Positions 1-6,099 are shown, counted from the first letter of the stretch. The stretch: 6,171 nt of DNA from T1SED10-198M sp003554345 [NCBI: Candidatus Sumerlaeota bacterium] (GCA_003554345.1 PWGE01000257.1:1-6171), one strand, 5' to 3'. Program-made: numbers and translations. Notes: generated by a model from the letters alone, not told the origin.

Positions 1-9
1 CAAAGTCAT

Positions 10-136
10 ACCACGGAGAAGAAATAGGGATTGAAGATAAAGACCGCAAAGGTTAAGAAAGAACGCAAAGCAGAGGAATGTTTTTTGAAAAAGAGAGAAC
101 CCAGAAAAAAATGCATCACGCGGAGTTGCAAAGAGG
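10..136. repeat. degenerate accacggag/accgcaaag intergenic repeats
   Basis: Three decayed copies of one repeat style lie here: accacggag at 10-18, accgcaaagg plus aacgcaaagcagagg at 43-76, and atcacgcggagttgcaaagagg at 115-136. Each is built on short cacg-gag or cgcaaag words spaced about 10 to 20 bases apart. Repeats of this style are common between genes in many environmental bacterial genomes; I know of no settled function. The open frame on the minus strand across 6-323 reads through these repeats, is rich in F, L and S, and has no protein-like motif, so I treat it as an artefact of the repeats. The left window edge may cut the array. Confidence 0.55.
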
Positions 137-177
137 TAAATCCTCCATAGTGAACTTTCAGAATAAGATGCCGATAT

Positions 178-388
178 CGCCAGAGTGAACTGTAAGTCGG
201 AGATCGGCGCTCCCAGGAAAACGGCAAGTTCATAGTGAAGTGAAAGTTTTTTACCAATGTATATTTTATTTTGATAAGTTTAGATTCAGAGGAGAATAAA
301 CCACGAAAAACACGAAAGAACACGAAAAAAAGATAATATCATGTTTTCCGGTACTGATTTTCTGTCTTTCTGAATGTTCACTCTGGCG
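178..388. repeat. 13-bp perfect inverted repeat with 185-bp interior
   Basis: The 13-mer cgccagagtgaac at 178-190 recurs as its exact reverse complement, gttcactctggcg, at 376-388. The right arm also pairs imperfectly with 149-165 (14 of 17 positions), so related words occur in direct orientation at 149 and 184. A further copy of catagtgaa is found at 146-154 and 231-239. The interior has no coding potential and contains the cacgaa repeats at 300-331. This could be a decayed miniature mobile element, or two copies of a dispersed repeat inserted in opposite orientation. No target-site duplication is obvious at the outer edges, which argues against a recent insertion. Confidence 0.4.
300..331. 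repeat. cacgaa short tandem repeat
   Basis: The word cacgaaa occurs three times in tandem at 302, 311 and 321 with a period of 9 to 10 bases, ending in an A-rich run. This is the accacgaa variant of the repeat style seen at 10-136. It lies in a gene-free stretch and has no associated frame with coding character. Just upstream, ttcagaggag at 285-294 is repeated exactly at 491-500. Confidence 0.6.
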
Positions 389-493
389 GGTTTGCGGCCT
401 GGCGAGTTTTGCGTGATACATTCTTATTCTTTGTTCTTTCCCATTCTGTCTCCTGTCTCCTGAATTCTAACTCCTGAAGATAGTTTTATTTTC
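389..493. repeat. gene-free stretch with ctcctg-type direct repeats
   Basis: No gene is visible here. A pyrimidine-rich tract runs from about 420 and contains tgtctcc twice in tandem (447-453 and 454-460), then ctcctga at 471-477 after aattcta. Low-complexity ctcctga-type arrays of this kind are another common intergenic filler in environmental genomes. No promoter or terminator stands out. Confidence 0.4.
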
Positions 494-503
494 AGAGGAG
501 GTG
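494..503 (+). promoter_or_regulatory. strong isolated Shine-Dalgarno site
   Basis: AGAGGAGGTG contains a full AGGAGG core at 496-501. An ATG follows at 510 after an 8-base spacer, which is close to ideal for translation initiation. It stands in otherwise gene-free DNA, so it either serves the small frame at 510-674 or is the surviving start of a lost gene. The first ten bases of the flanking word (ttcagaggag) also occur at 285-294, so part of the site may belong to a repeat. Confidence 0.4.
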
Positions 504-509
504 CAGCGA

Positions 510-674
510 ATGGTATTTGACGGGATTAATCTTTCCGATCATTCGCTTCATAGGATCAGACATTCATGTCTGCCCGGTATTCACTTCATAATTTGTTCCG
601 GCCTGGGCAGAAACGCCGGTCCGCTCCTACGACAGAGGGGGGGGGCGCAAACAGTACTCCATGCTGGGATCTGA
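510..674 (+). CDS. possible small ORF or gene remnant, 54 codons
   Basis: Reading from the ATG behind the strong Shine-Dalgarno site gives MVFDGINLSDHSLHRIR and then a stretch that runs through a REP-like palindrome, ending at TGA 672-674. I do not recognise the protein. Only the first 17 or so residues look plausible; the remainder is repeat DNA read as codons. A run of nine G's at 637-645 lies in the frame. One extra G would join it to an open frame that continues to 1003, giving about 164 residues, the last part antisense to the end of glgP. Alternatives are a decayed gene start, a phase-variable frame, or chance. I favour a remnant or chance. Confidence 0.2.
   Translation: MVFDGINLSDHSLHRIRHSCLPGIHFIICSGLGRNAGPLLRQRGGAQTVLHAGI
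553..629. repeat. REP-like palindromic intergenic element, degenerate
   Basis: A 7-bp palindrome, cagacat-tc-atgtctg, occupies 557-572. Overlapping it, tctgcccgg (569-577) pairs with cctgggcaga (602-611) apart from one bulged base. The right end, gccggtccgctcctac (614-629), reads gtaggagcggaccggc on the minus strand, which resembles the gtaggggcggacc-style palindromic repeats spread between genes in many bacteria. The words attcgcttcata (541-552) and attcacttcata (579-590) form a direct repeat with one mismatch. The stem on the right is imperfect, so this is probably an old, decaying copy. Confidence 0.45.
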
Positions 675-847
675 CCGCGAATAAGCACCAGGTTACAGTT
701 AAACATGCAGATTTGTCTTTTTACCAGGTAATTCAACGGTTCAAAACCATGACAACTCACACATGCATTCACGGCCTAAACCACCAGCACCGCTGCCTGG
801 TAAATTCCCTTCATGTACCAGTACAAGGCACCTTTAAGAAGAGAGTC
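675..847. other. gene-free 3' flank of glgP with a GC-rich hairpin
   Basis: No gene is seen. The best structure is at 783-801, where accagca and tgcctggt form a 7-bp stem with one bulged C and a ccgc loop, about 47 bases after the glgP stop. No T-run follows on the minus strand, so I cannot call it an intrinsic terminator; transcription of glgP may end by Rho or further left. A smaller palindrome, tgtac-ca-gtaca, lies at 814-825. The frame on the minus strand at 581-772 has no Shine-Dalgarno site and runs through the REP-like element, so it is not counted as a gene. Confidence 0.35.
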
Positions 848-3406
848 TTACCCCCAATGAATGGCATCCAGAATATAAGGATTGACAAGCTCAGGATGGG
901 AAGGGAGAACACGTATGGCATAACCCATTTTCCCGCTGTACTCACATTTTATATTGCCGGAAAAAAGGTGTCCTTCCTTTTCTTTATGCTCGGTGTATTT
1001 TAGATCAACCACTTTATGGGATCGAAACTCATTATGAATATTTAAAGGTCCATAGTAGACCTGCACCCTGATATCATCGGGTTTGAAGTCTTCTGGTAGC
1101 TGAACATATACCTTAACAGGATATTTTGTTCCTATGGTAAGGGATTTCTTCTCAGGGGTCTGGACCTTCTTTATTTCCACTTTATCCCAGTGTTTAAGAA
1201 CTCTTTTCTTCCACCGGGCTAATTCCTTTGACTTTTTAAATTGATCGCTGGAGAGTCTTTCCCAGTTTTCAGAAGAAGGTAGATAAAATTTCTGGCTATA
1301 TTCTTCAAGCATACGATTACTGTTAAACACATGACAGATTTTTTGCATGGAAAGTCTCATCATCTCAATCCATTTACCTGGCAACCCATCACGTCCAATA
1401 TCATAGAAAAGAGGAGCTGTTTCTTTTTCCAGAATATCGTAGAGGGCACGGCTTTCCAGGGCATCCTGATACTCCAGATCCTCGTATTCTTCCCCGTTTC
1501 CAATAGACCAGCCCCATTGAGGATCATAGCCCTCACACCACCAGCCATCGAGAATACTGACGTTCAGACCGCCATTCGCAGAAGCTTTCATCCCACTGGT
1601 TCCGCTTGCTTCCAGGGGGCGGCGGGGGGTGTTCAACCAGATATCCACACCCTGCACCATGTATCTTGCCACATTAATATCATAATCCTCGATGAAGACA
1701 ATATGATAACGAAAGGGCTCTTCCTTGGAATACTGGATAATCTTTTTTATCAGTTCCTTTCCTTCCATATCCTGCGGATGAGCTTTTCCTGCAAAGACAA
1801 TCTGTACCGGTCGATCTTTATTGGTCAGGATTCGTTTCAGGCGTTCAGGATCCCGAAAAAGAAGATTTGCCCGTTTATAACTGGCAAAACGCCTGGCAAA
1901 TCCCACGGTAAGAGTCTTAGGATTCAAAACATCCTGTATTTCATTTAATTCTGACCGGGAAGCACCGCGCCTTTTGAGCTGTTCATAAAGACGCTTACGA
2001 ACAAAAGCCACCAGTCTTTCTCTTCTTCTTTCGTGAGTTCCCCAGAGTTCTGAATCTGGTATATGCTGAACTCTCTCCCACACTTTTTTATTATCCGGAT
2101 CTTCTTTCCAGCGAGGTCCCAGGTAGCGGTTAAAAAGCTGGGACATATCGTGAGAAATAAAGGACGGAATATGAGTACCATTGGTAATATCCATAATAGG
2201 AATATCGTCAACAGGTAACTTCCTGAACAGATTTTTCCACATTTCCCGAGAGACTTCACTATGTAACTCGCTGACCCCATTACAATAGGCAGAACTTTTT
2301 ATGCCAAGCACAGTCATACAAAAATGCTCTTTTTTATCTGAAGGATTTTCCCGACCCAGTGCCATAAAATCATCAAAACTCAGACGGAGTTCTTTCAGGT
2401 ATTCTGTAAAATATTTTTCCATTAAATCCGGAGAAAAGCGCTCGTTTCCAGCAGGAACGGGGGTATGGGTGGTAAATGAATTTGATGCATAGACAGCTTC
2501 AAAAGCTTCCTCATAACTCATATCATATTCAATCATTAACTGACGAATACGTTCCAGAGAACCAAAGGCACAGTGTCCTTCATTAAAATGATACGCCGTG
2601 GGGTAGATATTTAATTCGTTGAGAGCTCTTACTCCACCGATTCCTATAAGAACCTCCTGTTTCAGTCGATATTCCCGATCTCCGGCATAGAGCTGGTAGG
2701 TAATCTGTTTATCCTCCTCAGAGTTTTCAGGTACATTGGTGTCCAGCATGTAGAGTTCGGTCCGCCCCACCTGAATTTTCCATATCTGGATATACACCTT
2801 ATGATCATCCATAGGTACCCAGGTCTTGCACGGTTTTCCCTGCGCATTTTTCACCAGGGAAATGGGCATGTTATAAAAGTCATTTGTCTCATAAAATTCC
2901 TGCTGCCAGCCTTCACTGTTTAAATACTGACGAAGATACCCCCGATCGTATAAGAGGCCGACTCCTACCAGGGGTAAATTCAAGTCACTGGAAGATTTAA
3001 TATGGTCGCCGGAGAGGACACCCAATCCCCCGGAATAAAGGGGAAGAGCTTCACACAAACCAAATTCCATGGAAAAATACGCGACGAGTAAATCATGCTT
3101 CTTTTTTCCATGCAGGGAGAGTTCTTTCCGATGGCTCATATACCGTTTATATTCAGCCTTCACTCTCTCCATCTGAGATAAATATCCCTCATCTTTTGCT
3201 CTCATTTCCAGATTTCTTTGGCTGACTTTTCCCAGAAGCAAAACAGGATTGTGGTGCACTTCCTCCCACAGATCCCTGTCAAGACGACGAAATAAATCAA
3301 AAGCTTCAAAATTCCAGAAAATCCAGATATTGTTAGCAAGCTCTTTTAAAAATTGCAGCTTTTTCGGCATTTTGGGATTGACTTCAAAACTATGCAGTGC
3401 TCTCAT
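848..3406 (-). CDS. glgP: alpha-glucan (glycogen/maltodextrin) phosphorylase
   Basis: This cytoplasmic PLP enzyme of family GT35 (EC 2.4.1.1) splits alpha-1,4-glucan with phosphate to release glucose 1-phosphate, mobilising stored glycogen or dextrins. The 852 residues begin with a DUF3417-type N-terminal region (about 10-110), followed by the catalytic core. Visible blocks are YSGGLGVLSGDH at 124-135, HFNEGH at 273-278, FTTHTPVPAG at 311-320, DITNGTHIP at 406-414, and RRFASYKR at 505-512, where R506 and K511 match the phosphate-site Arg and Lys of muscle phosphorylase. FAGKAHP lies at 538-544. In EASGTSGMK at 599-607, K607 is the expected Schiff-base lysine for PLP. A C-terminal region of about 100 residues (750-852) looks beta-rich. 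The length fits the Thermus-like bacterial branch rather than the E. coli MalP/GlgP branch. The first ATG is supported by a GAGGAGGT site and by the conserved FEVNP-like N-terminus. All catalytic blocks are intact. No other glycogen gene is adjacent. Confidence 0.97.
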   Translation of the reverse strand: MRALHSFEVNPKMPKKLQFLKELANNIWIFWNFEAFDLFRRLDRDLWEEVHHNPVLLLGKVSQRNLEMRAKDEGYLSQMERVKAEYKRYMSHRKELSLHGKKKHDLLVAYFSMEFGLCEALPLYSGGLGVLSGDHIKSSSDLNLPLVGVGLLYDRGYLRQYLNSEGWQQEFYETNDFYNMPISLVKNAQGKPCKTWVPMDDHKVYIQIWKIQVGRTELYMLDTNVPENSEEDKQITYQLYAGDREYRLKQEVLIGIGGVRALNELNIYPTAYHFNEGHCAFGSLERIRQLMIEYDMSYEEAFEAVYASNSFTTHTPVPAGNERFSPDLMEKYFTEYLKELRLSFDDFMALGRENPSDKKEHFCMTVLGIKSSAYCNGVSELHSEVSREMWKNLFRKLPVDDIPIMDITNGTHIPSFISHDMSQLFNRYLGPRWKEDPDNKKVWERVQHIPDSELWGTHERRRERLVAFVRKRLYEQLKRRGASRSELNEIQDVLNPKTLTVGFARRFASYKRANLLFRDPERLKRILTNKDRPVQIVFAGKAHPQDMEGKELIKKIIQYSKEEPFRYHIVFIEDYDINVARYMVQGVDIWLNTPRRPLEASGTSGMKASANGGLNVSILDGWWCEGYDPQWGWSIGNGEEYEDLEYQDALESRALYDILEKETAPLFYDIGRDGLPGKWIEMMRLSMQKICHVFNSNRMLEEYSQKFYLPSSENWERLSSDQFKKSKELARWKKRVLKHWDKVEIKKVQTPEKKSLTIGTKYPVKVYVQLPEDFKPDDIRVQVYYGPLNIHNEFRSHKVVDLKYTEHKEKEGHLFSGNIKCEYSGKMGYAIRVLPSHPELVNPYILDAIHWG

Positions 3407-3417
3407 TTTAAATTCTT

Positions 3418-3425
3418 ACCTCCTC
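3418..3425 (-). promoter_or_regulatory. glgP ribosome binding site
   Basis: On the minus strand this reads GAGGAGGT, ending 11 bases before the ATG at 3404-3406. The spacing is slightly long but the match is strong, and it supports the start at M1 over the internal M13. Confidence 0.75.
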
Positions 3426-3442
3426 ATCTTTAGAGCGATTTA

Positions 3443-3470
3443 ATAATATATTTTTCTGCTTCAAATGCAA
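3443..3470 (-). promoter_or_regulatory. candidate sigma-70 promoter for glgP
   Basis: On the minus strand, TTGCAT (3465-3470) and TATTAT (3443-3448) are separated by 16 bases. Transcription would start near 3436, leaving a leader of about 30 bases that contains the ribosome binding site. The surrounding DNA is AT-rich, so a chance match is possible. Confidence 0.4.
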
Positions 3471-3824
3471 CTCACCTTTAAAAAGTCAGGTATTACAAAG
3501 GATAGTTTAAATACCCTGGTGTTTTTCTAACACCATTGTTAATTATGTAGTTAAATACACTAATGTACCATTTTCCTTGATGAAAAGCAAGGATTTTTTC
3601 AAGAAACTGGTGTTTCAGGATGTTCGTTTAACTTGTTTATCTTTTCATTTGTAACAAATCAACAAGGAAATCCGTCTCCGATTGAGCTGTCTTTTATAAT
3701 GAAGCGTTGCACGAAACTCAGGAACAAAAGGGGATAATATAAGTTATAGGTAAAACTACAGTGCACAACTGAGCACAGGTGACTTATTTCAGGGTATTCA
3801 TCTTTTAATCCAAATAAACGTTAC
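3471..3824. other. AT-rich, hairpin-rich gap between glgP and the esterase
   Basis: No gene is visible. Small inverted repeats crowd its glgP-proximal half: ggtatt/aatacc at 3489-3494 and 3510-3515; tggtgtt/aacacca at 3517-3523 and 3529-3535 (7 bp, 5-base loop); tccttg/caagga at 3574-3579 and 3588-3593, followed by a T6 run in the plus direction; and gaaac/gtttc at 3603-3607 and 3612-3616. An operator-like palindrome, atttgt-a-acaaat, lies at 3647-3659. A perfect TATAAT is at 3695-3700 (plus) but has no -35 partner. These could be regulatory structures in a long glgP leader, a small RNA, or chance in AT-rich DNA. I recognise no known riboswitch. Confidence 0.35.
3574..3599 (+). terminator. 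terminator-like hairpin with T-run, plus direction
   Basis: A 6-bp stem, tccttg (3574-3579) with caagga (3588-3593), and an 8-base loop are followed immediately by six T's at 3594-3599. There is no plus-strand gene upstream. It is therefore either the end of an unrecognised small transcript or a chance structure. In the minus direction no T-run follows. Confidence 0.25.
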
Positions 3825-3847
3825 AAAAAGAGGTATTCCCTCCTTTT
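3825..3847 (-). terminator. probable intrinsic terminator of the esterase gene
   Basis: Eight bases after the TGA stop, the minus strand forms aaaaggagg / cctcttttt around a gaata loop. It has four G-C or A-T core pairs, one G-U pair, then A-T pairs. The T-run directly follows the GC core as expected of a factor-independent terminator. The A-run on the other arm means it could also work in the plus direction. It implies that the esterase and glgP are not one operon. Confidence 0.5.
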
Positions 3848-3855
3848 TTTCTTTC

Positions 3856-5196
3856 TCAATCCAGGGGAGTCACAGATTGAGTTTCTCTGAAAAACAACAG
3901 TGCATCATATCGTTGAGGCAAAATCGTCGCCACGTAGTTTCCCAGATGCTCACGCTCAGGCACATAGGCCACACCTATTGCTCTTTGACCATATCTTTCT
4001 ATCAATTCCTCTTTCTGGCGCGCTTCCTCATCAAAAAGGAGCCAATAAGAATCTCTGTCGACACCGGCAAGAATATTATCTATAGAGCCCTCTTTTGCAG
4101 AAGGAACTTCCATGATTTCCCTGGTAGCCCCCCATTCTCTTCCAGCCATGACCGTACCTTCATAAGTACTGAATCCCACAATAAAAACATTCTCCTCTCC
4201 CAGTTCTTCACGTGTCAGCTGTCCAATATTTATCTGACCCTGGTCTTTCATCTCAGTAAAGCGGGCATCTCCCACATGCGTGTTATGAGCCCAGACAATT
4301 CCCTGACTTTCTGCCCCATAACGTTCCAGCAGATGATACACTGTATCTTCCATATGTTGCACCCGAATATTCCAGCCTTCTGGTCCACCCAATACAGAGT
4401 AGCGACCATGTTTTTCGGCACTCTTAACAACACGGGCATTTTGCAGGGCATTAAAATATTCTTCTTCTCCTTTTTCTTTCAGTTCATCGGAATGCTTATG
4501 TAATGCTTCGACCATATCCTGCACTTCTGATTGATAATTCACTCCTTCAAAAAAAGTGGCCCGAGCATACAGCATATTATCATAATCATATTCTTCAAAG
4601 ACCCGGTACTTTTCTTTAAGAGCGAGGATTTCTTCATCTTCAAAGGAGCCCAGATAGCCTTTTACTTCTTGAATAGATTCTTCAAAACTCTGCATATCCA
4701 TTCCATAAAACCCCACTCTTTCTTCAGCAGGAAGTTCTTGATTATAGGCACGAAGCCATTCAATCAGAGCCAACACATCCTCATTTGCCCACATCCACTC
4801 AGGCCAGCGCTGAAAACTCTCAATGAGCAGCTCACCTGCATCTTCAGCATCAGTTTGCCCTTTCACATACTGATTAACAGGAAAACAGCGGGGCCAGTCT
4901 CCTTCTACGGCAATAAATGAAAAGTCTTTCTCCTCAATAAGATTCCGGGATATTTTTTTGCGCCACTCGTAGTACTCAGATGTTCCGTGAGAGGCTTCTC
5001 CCAGCAATACCAGCCTTTTTCCCCCGGCTTCATTTATTAAAGAGGAAAGATCCTCTATTGCCTCCAGAGACCGGGCTTCTTCCTGCAGATAGGAGATTAA
5101 TACTTCCTCAGCTGTTGGCTCTTCTTCCGATAAGCCGATACTTGTACCAACAAGAAATACTATCAGACATATCGAAGTAATTATTACTTTTTTCAT
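3856..5196 (-). CDS. exported erythromycin esterase family protein
   Basis: This belongs to the erythromycin esterase (Ere) / succinoglycan-biosynthesis-like family (PF05139), whose characterised members hydrolyse the macrolactone ester of erythromycin. The 446 residues match the family's full length. Residues 1-23 look like a Sec signal peptide (MKK start, hydrophobic 4-20, possible cut near GLS/EE); C10 is not in a lipobox, so the protein is probably periplasmic or secreted. The expected active-site residues are present: GEASHGT at 66-72 (E67, H70), R79, VEGDW at 97-101 (E98), and AHNTHVGDAR at 303-312 (H304, H307). The H70-R79, H70-E98 and H304-H307 spacings equal those I recall for the EreB residues H46, R55, E74, H285 and H288. 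The C-terminus, RYDALLFFRETQSVTPL, is also typical of the family. No resistance or mobility genes are adjacent, so a resistance role is not implied; the natural substrate is unknown. AGGAGGA at 5207-5213 with a 10-base spacer supports the start. Confidence 0.93.
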   Translation of the reverse strand: MKKVIITSICLIVFLVGTSIGLSEEEPTAEEVLISYLQEEARSLEAIEDLSSLINEAGGKRLVLLGEASHGTSEYYEWRKKISRNLIEEKDFSFIAVEGDWPRCFPVNQYVKGQTDAEDAGELLIESFQRWPEWMWANEDVLALIEWLRAYNQELPAEERVGFYGMDMQSFEESIQEVKGYLGSFEDEEILALKEKYRVFEEYDYDNMLYARATFFEGVNYQSEVQDMVEALHKHSDELKEKGEEEYFNALQNARVVKSAEKHGRYSVLGGPEGWNIRVQHMEDTVYHLLERYGAESQGIVWAHNTHVGDARFTEMKDQGQINIGQLTREELGEENVFIVGFSTYEGTVMAGREWGATREIMEVPSAKEGSIDNILAGVDRDSYWLLFDEEARQKEELIERYGQRAIGVAYVPEREHLGNYVATILPQRYDALLFFRETQSVTPLD

Positions 5197-5236
5197 AAAT
5201 GAACCTTCCTCCTTTTCCCTTTTTGCCTGTAGTTAA

Positions 5237-5264
5237 AATGTATAACATCTCTACGCTATTGCAA
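5237..5264 (-). promoter_or_regulatory. candidate promoter of the esterase gene
   Basis: On the minus strand, TTGCAA (5259-5264) and TACATT (5237-5242) are 16 bases apart. The start of transcription would fall near 5230, giving a leader of about 34 bases that carries the AGGAGGA site. The -10 box is only a moderate match. Confidence 0.4.
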
Positions 5265-5317
5265 GAAAGACAAATGAAACTATGACGCCCAATGGTTTGT
5301 TTGCCATCCTAACCTCA

Positions 5318-5428
5318 TTTTTTTCATCCCGCTCAAAACATCATCCTTTTATTTTCACAAACAACTTTTTTCAATAACGTGATTTTTTTACCTATATTTT
5401 TACAATTGTTTTTAAAGTGATATAAAAT
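5318..5428 (+). promoter_or_regulatory. candidate promoter of the pilin gene with upstream T-tracts
   Basis: TTTACA at 5399-5404 is followed after 16 bases by TATAAA (5421-5426), or after 18 by TAAAAT (5423-5428). Upstream lie T-tracts at 5318-5324, 5366-5371, 5383-5389 and 5397-5401, which may bend the DNA or act as an UP-like element. Transcription would begin about 20 to 30 bases before the coding region. The divergent esterase promoter lies about 130 bases to the left. Confidence 0.45.
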
Positions 5429-5455
5429 ATACAGGAGAACAGGAAAAGAAAGTAA

Positions 5456-5866
5456 TTGTTTATGAAAAAAGGGTTTTCACTCATAGAGCTCATGATAGTT
5501 ATTGCTATTATCGGCATCGTTATTTCCATCGCAGTACCTGCTTTCATTCGTGCCAGAAGGGTTTCCCAGGCAAGAGCCTGCCAGGCTAATTTGAGGAATA
5601 TTGCCGGAGGAGTCAGTCAATGGGCTCTGGAAAACCAGGCTGACGATGTGTCTCAGGTTTCATGGGATGAACTTTTAGAACCTCCCTCAGGCATTTCCGA
5701 CCCCTATCTCAATTCAAGACCTTCCTGTCCCGCCGGCGGGGAATATATCCTGCCCGACAACGATACCTCTCTCGCCTGCACATCCGGTATTGTTGGTCAT
5801 AACCTGGAATCAGCACGTCTTCCCATCTCCGAGTGGACAACTGAAGACATTTCTTCTGCGGATTGA
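5456..5866 (+). CDS. type IV prepilin-like / pseudopilin protein
   Basis: An exported pilin-type subunit with an N-terminal cleavage and methylation domain. From the ATG at 5462 (134 aa) it starts MKKG/FSLIEL: prepilin peptidase should cut after G4, leaving F at +1 and the conserved E at +5. A hydrophobic helix spans about residues 5-27, followed by the amphipathic stretch ARRVSQARACQANLRNIAGGVSQWALE. A TTG at 5456 would add two residues (MF) to the leader. It sits at a better distance (7 bases) from AGGAAAAG at 5441-5448, while the ATG is 13 bases away. The mature protein is the same either way. The C-terminal half has CPAGGEY (89-95), C106 and H113, a layout I recall from small prepilin-like proteins of several environmental phyla. 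C89 and C106 could form a disulphide. The gene stands alone without assembly genes and has its own promoter and terminator, so it could serve type IV pili or type II secretion encoded elsewhere. The globular domain is short. Confidence 0.92.
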   Translation: MFMKKGFSLIELMIVIAIIGIVISIAVPAFIRARRVSQARACQANLRNIAGGVSQWALENQADDVSQVSWDELLEPPSGISDPYLNSRPSCPAGGEYILPDNDTSLACTSGIVGHNLESARLPISEWTTEDISSAD

Positions 5867-5947
5867 AACAGCCATCGTTAAGAGATCACCAGAAGATTGG
5901 TTATCACTTGGTAAGGGAAAGAATATATAGAAGCCGTTAACAGGTTT

Positions 5948-5980
5948 CTGCCCGCCTTCAATGAGGGCAGTGTTTTTTCT
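5948..5980 (+). terminator. intrinsic terminator after the pilin gene
   Basis: ctgccc (5948-5953) pairs with gggcag (5965-5970) around an 11-base loop, followed by tgttttttct. The stem is GC-rich and the T-run starts at once. It lies about 80 bases after the pilin stop with no gene between, so the pilin transcript is probably monocistronic. Confidence 0.8.
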
Positions 5981-5991
5981 TTCTATACACT

Positions 5992-6025
5992 AAAAAAGCG
6001 GGGCAAATCAGATGATTCGCCCCGC
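5992..6025 (-). terminator. strong intrinsic terminator for the right-edge gene
   Basis: A 13-bp stem with one G-U pair is formed by 5998-6010 and 6013-6025 (core gcggggc / gccccgc). On the minus strand it is followed by six T's, complementary to the A-run at 5992-5997. There is no T-run in the plus direction, so it ends minus-strand transcription coming from the gene at 6100-6171. It faces the pilin terminator with about 12 bases between them. Confidence 0.8.
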
Positions 6026-6099
6026 CTTCATTATCAATAACGTTCAACCCTCAGACTTCCTGACCTCGGCAGGAAACCATGTTAGACAAATTGAGAATT

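Noticed and set aside
6-323. 105-residue open frame on the minus strand
   Set aside because: It reads through degenerate cacgaa and cgcaaag repeats, is F/L/S-rich without any motif, and has no ribosome binding site of its own; repeats of this style often leave spurious frames.
10-331. CRISPR array
   Set aside because: The repeated words are short, irregularly spaced, divergent and lack spacers of uniform length; no cas genes are nearby.
581-772. 63-residue minus-strand frame downstream of glgP
   Set aside because: No Shine-Dalgarno site precedes it and its second half is REP-like DNA; composition is not protein-like.
1331-1948. 205-residue plus-strand frame
   Set aside because: It lies entirely antisense to intact, well-conserved glgP coding sequence and is a shadow frame.
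3695-3700. Perfect TATAAT as a plus-strand promoter
   Set aside because: No acceptable -35 hexamer lies 15 to 19 bases upstream and no plus-strand gene follows; likely chance in AT-rich DNA.
3765-3780. gtgc/gcac hairpin as esterase terminator
   Set aside because: The stem is only 4 bp with no T-run; the hairpin at 3825-3847 is closer to the stop and fits better.
3877-4503. 208-residue plus-strand frame
   Set aside because: It is fully antisense to the erythromycin-esterase-family gene, whose frame has all family motifs; no start signal.
848-5196. glgP and the esterase as one operon
   Set aside because: They share orientation but are separated by 449 bp with a probable terminator after the esterase and a separate promoter before glgP.
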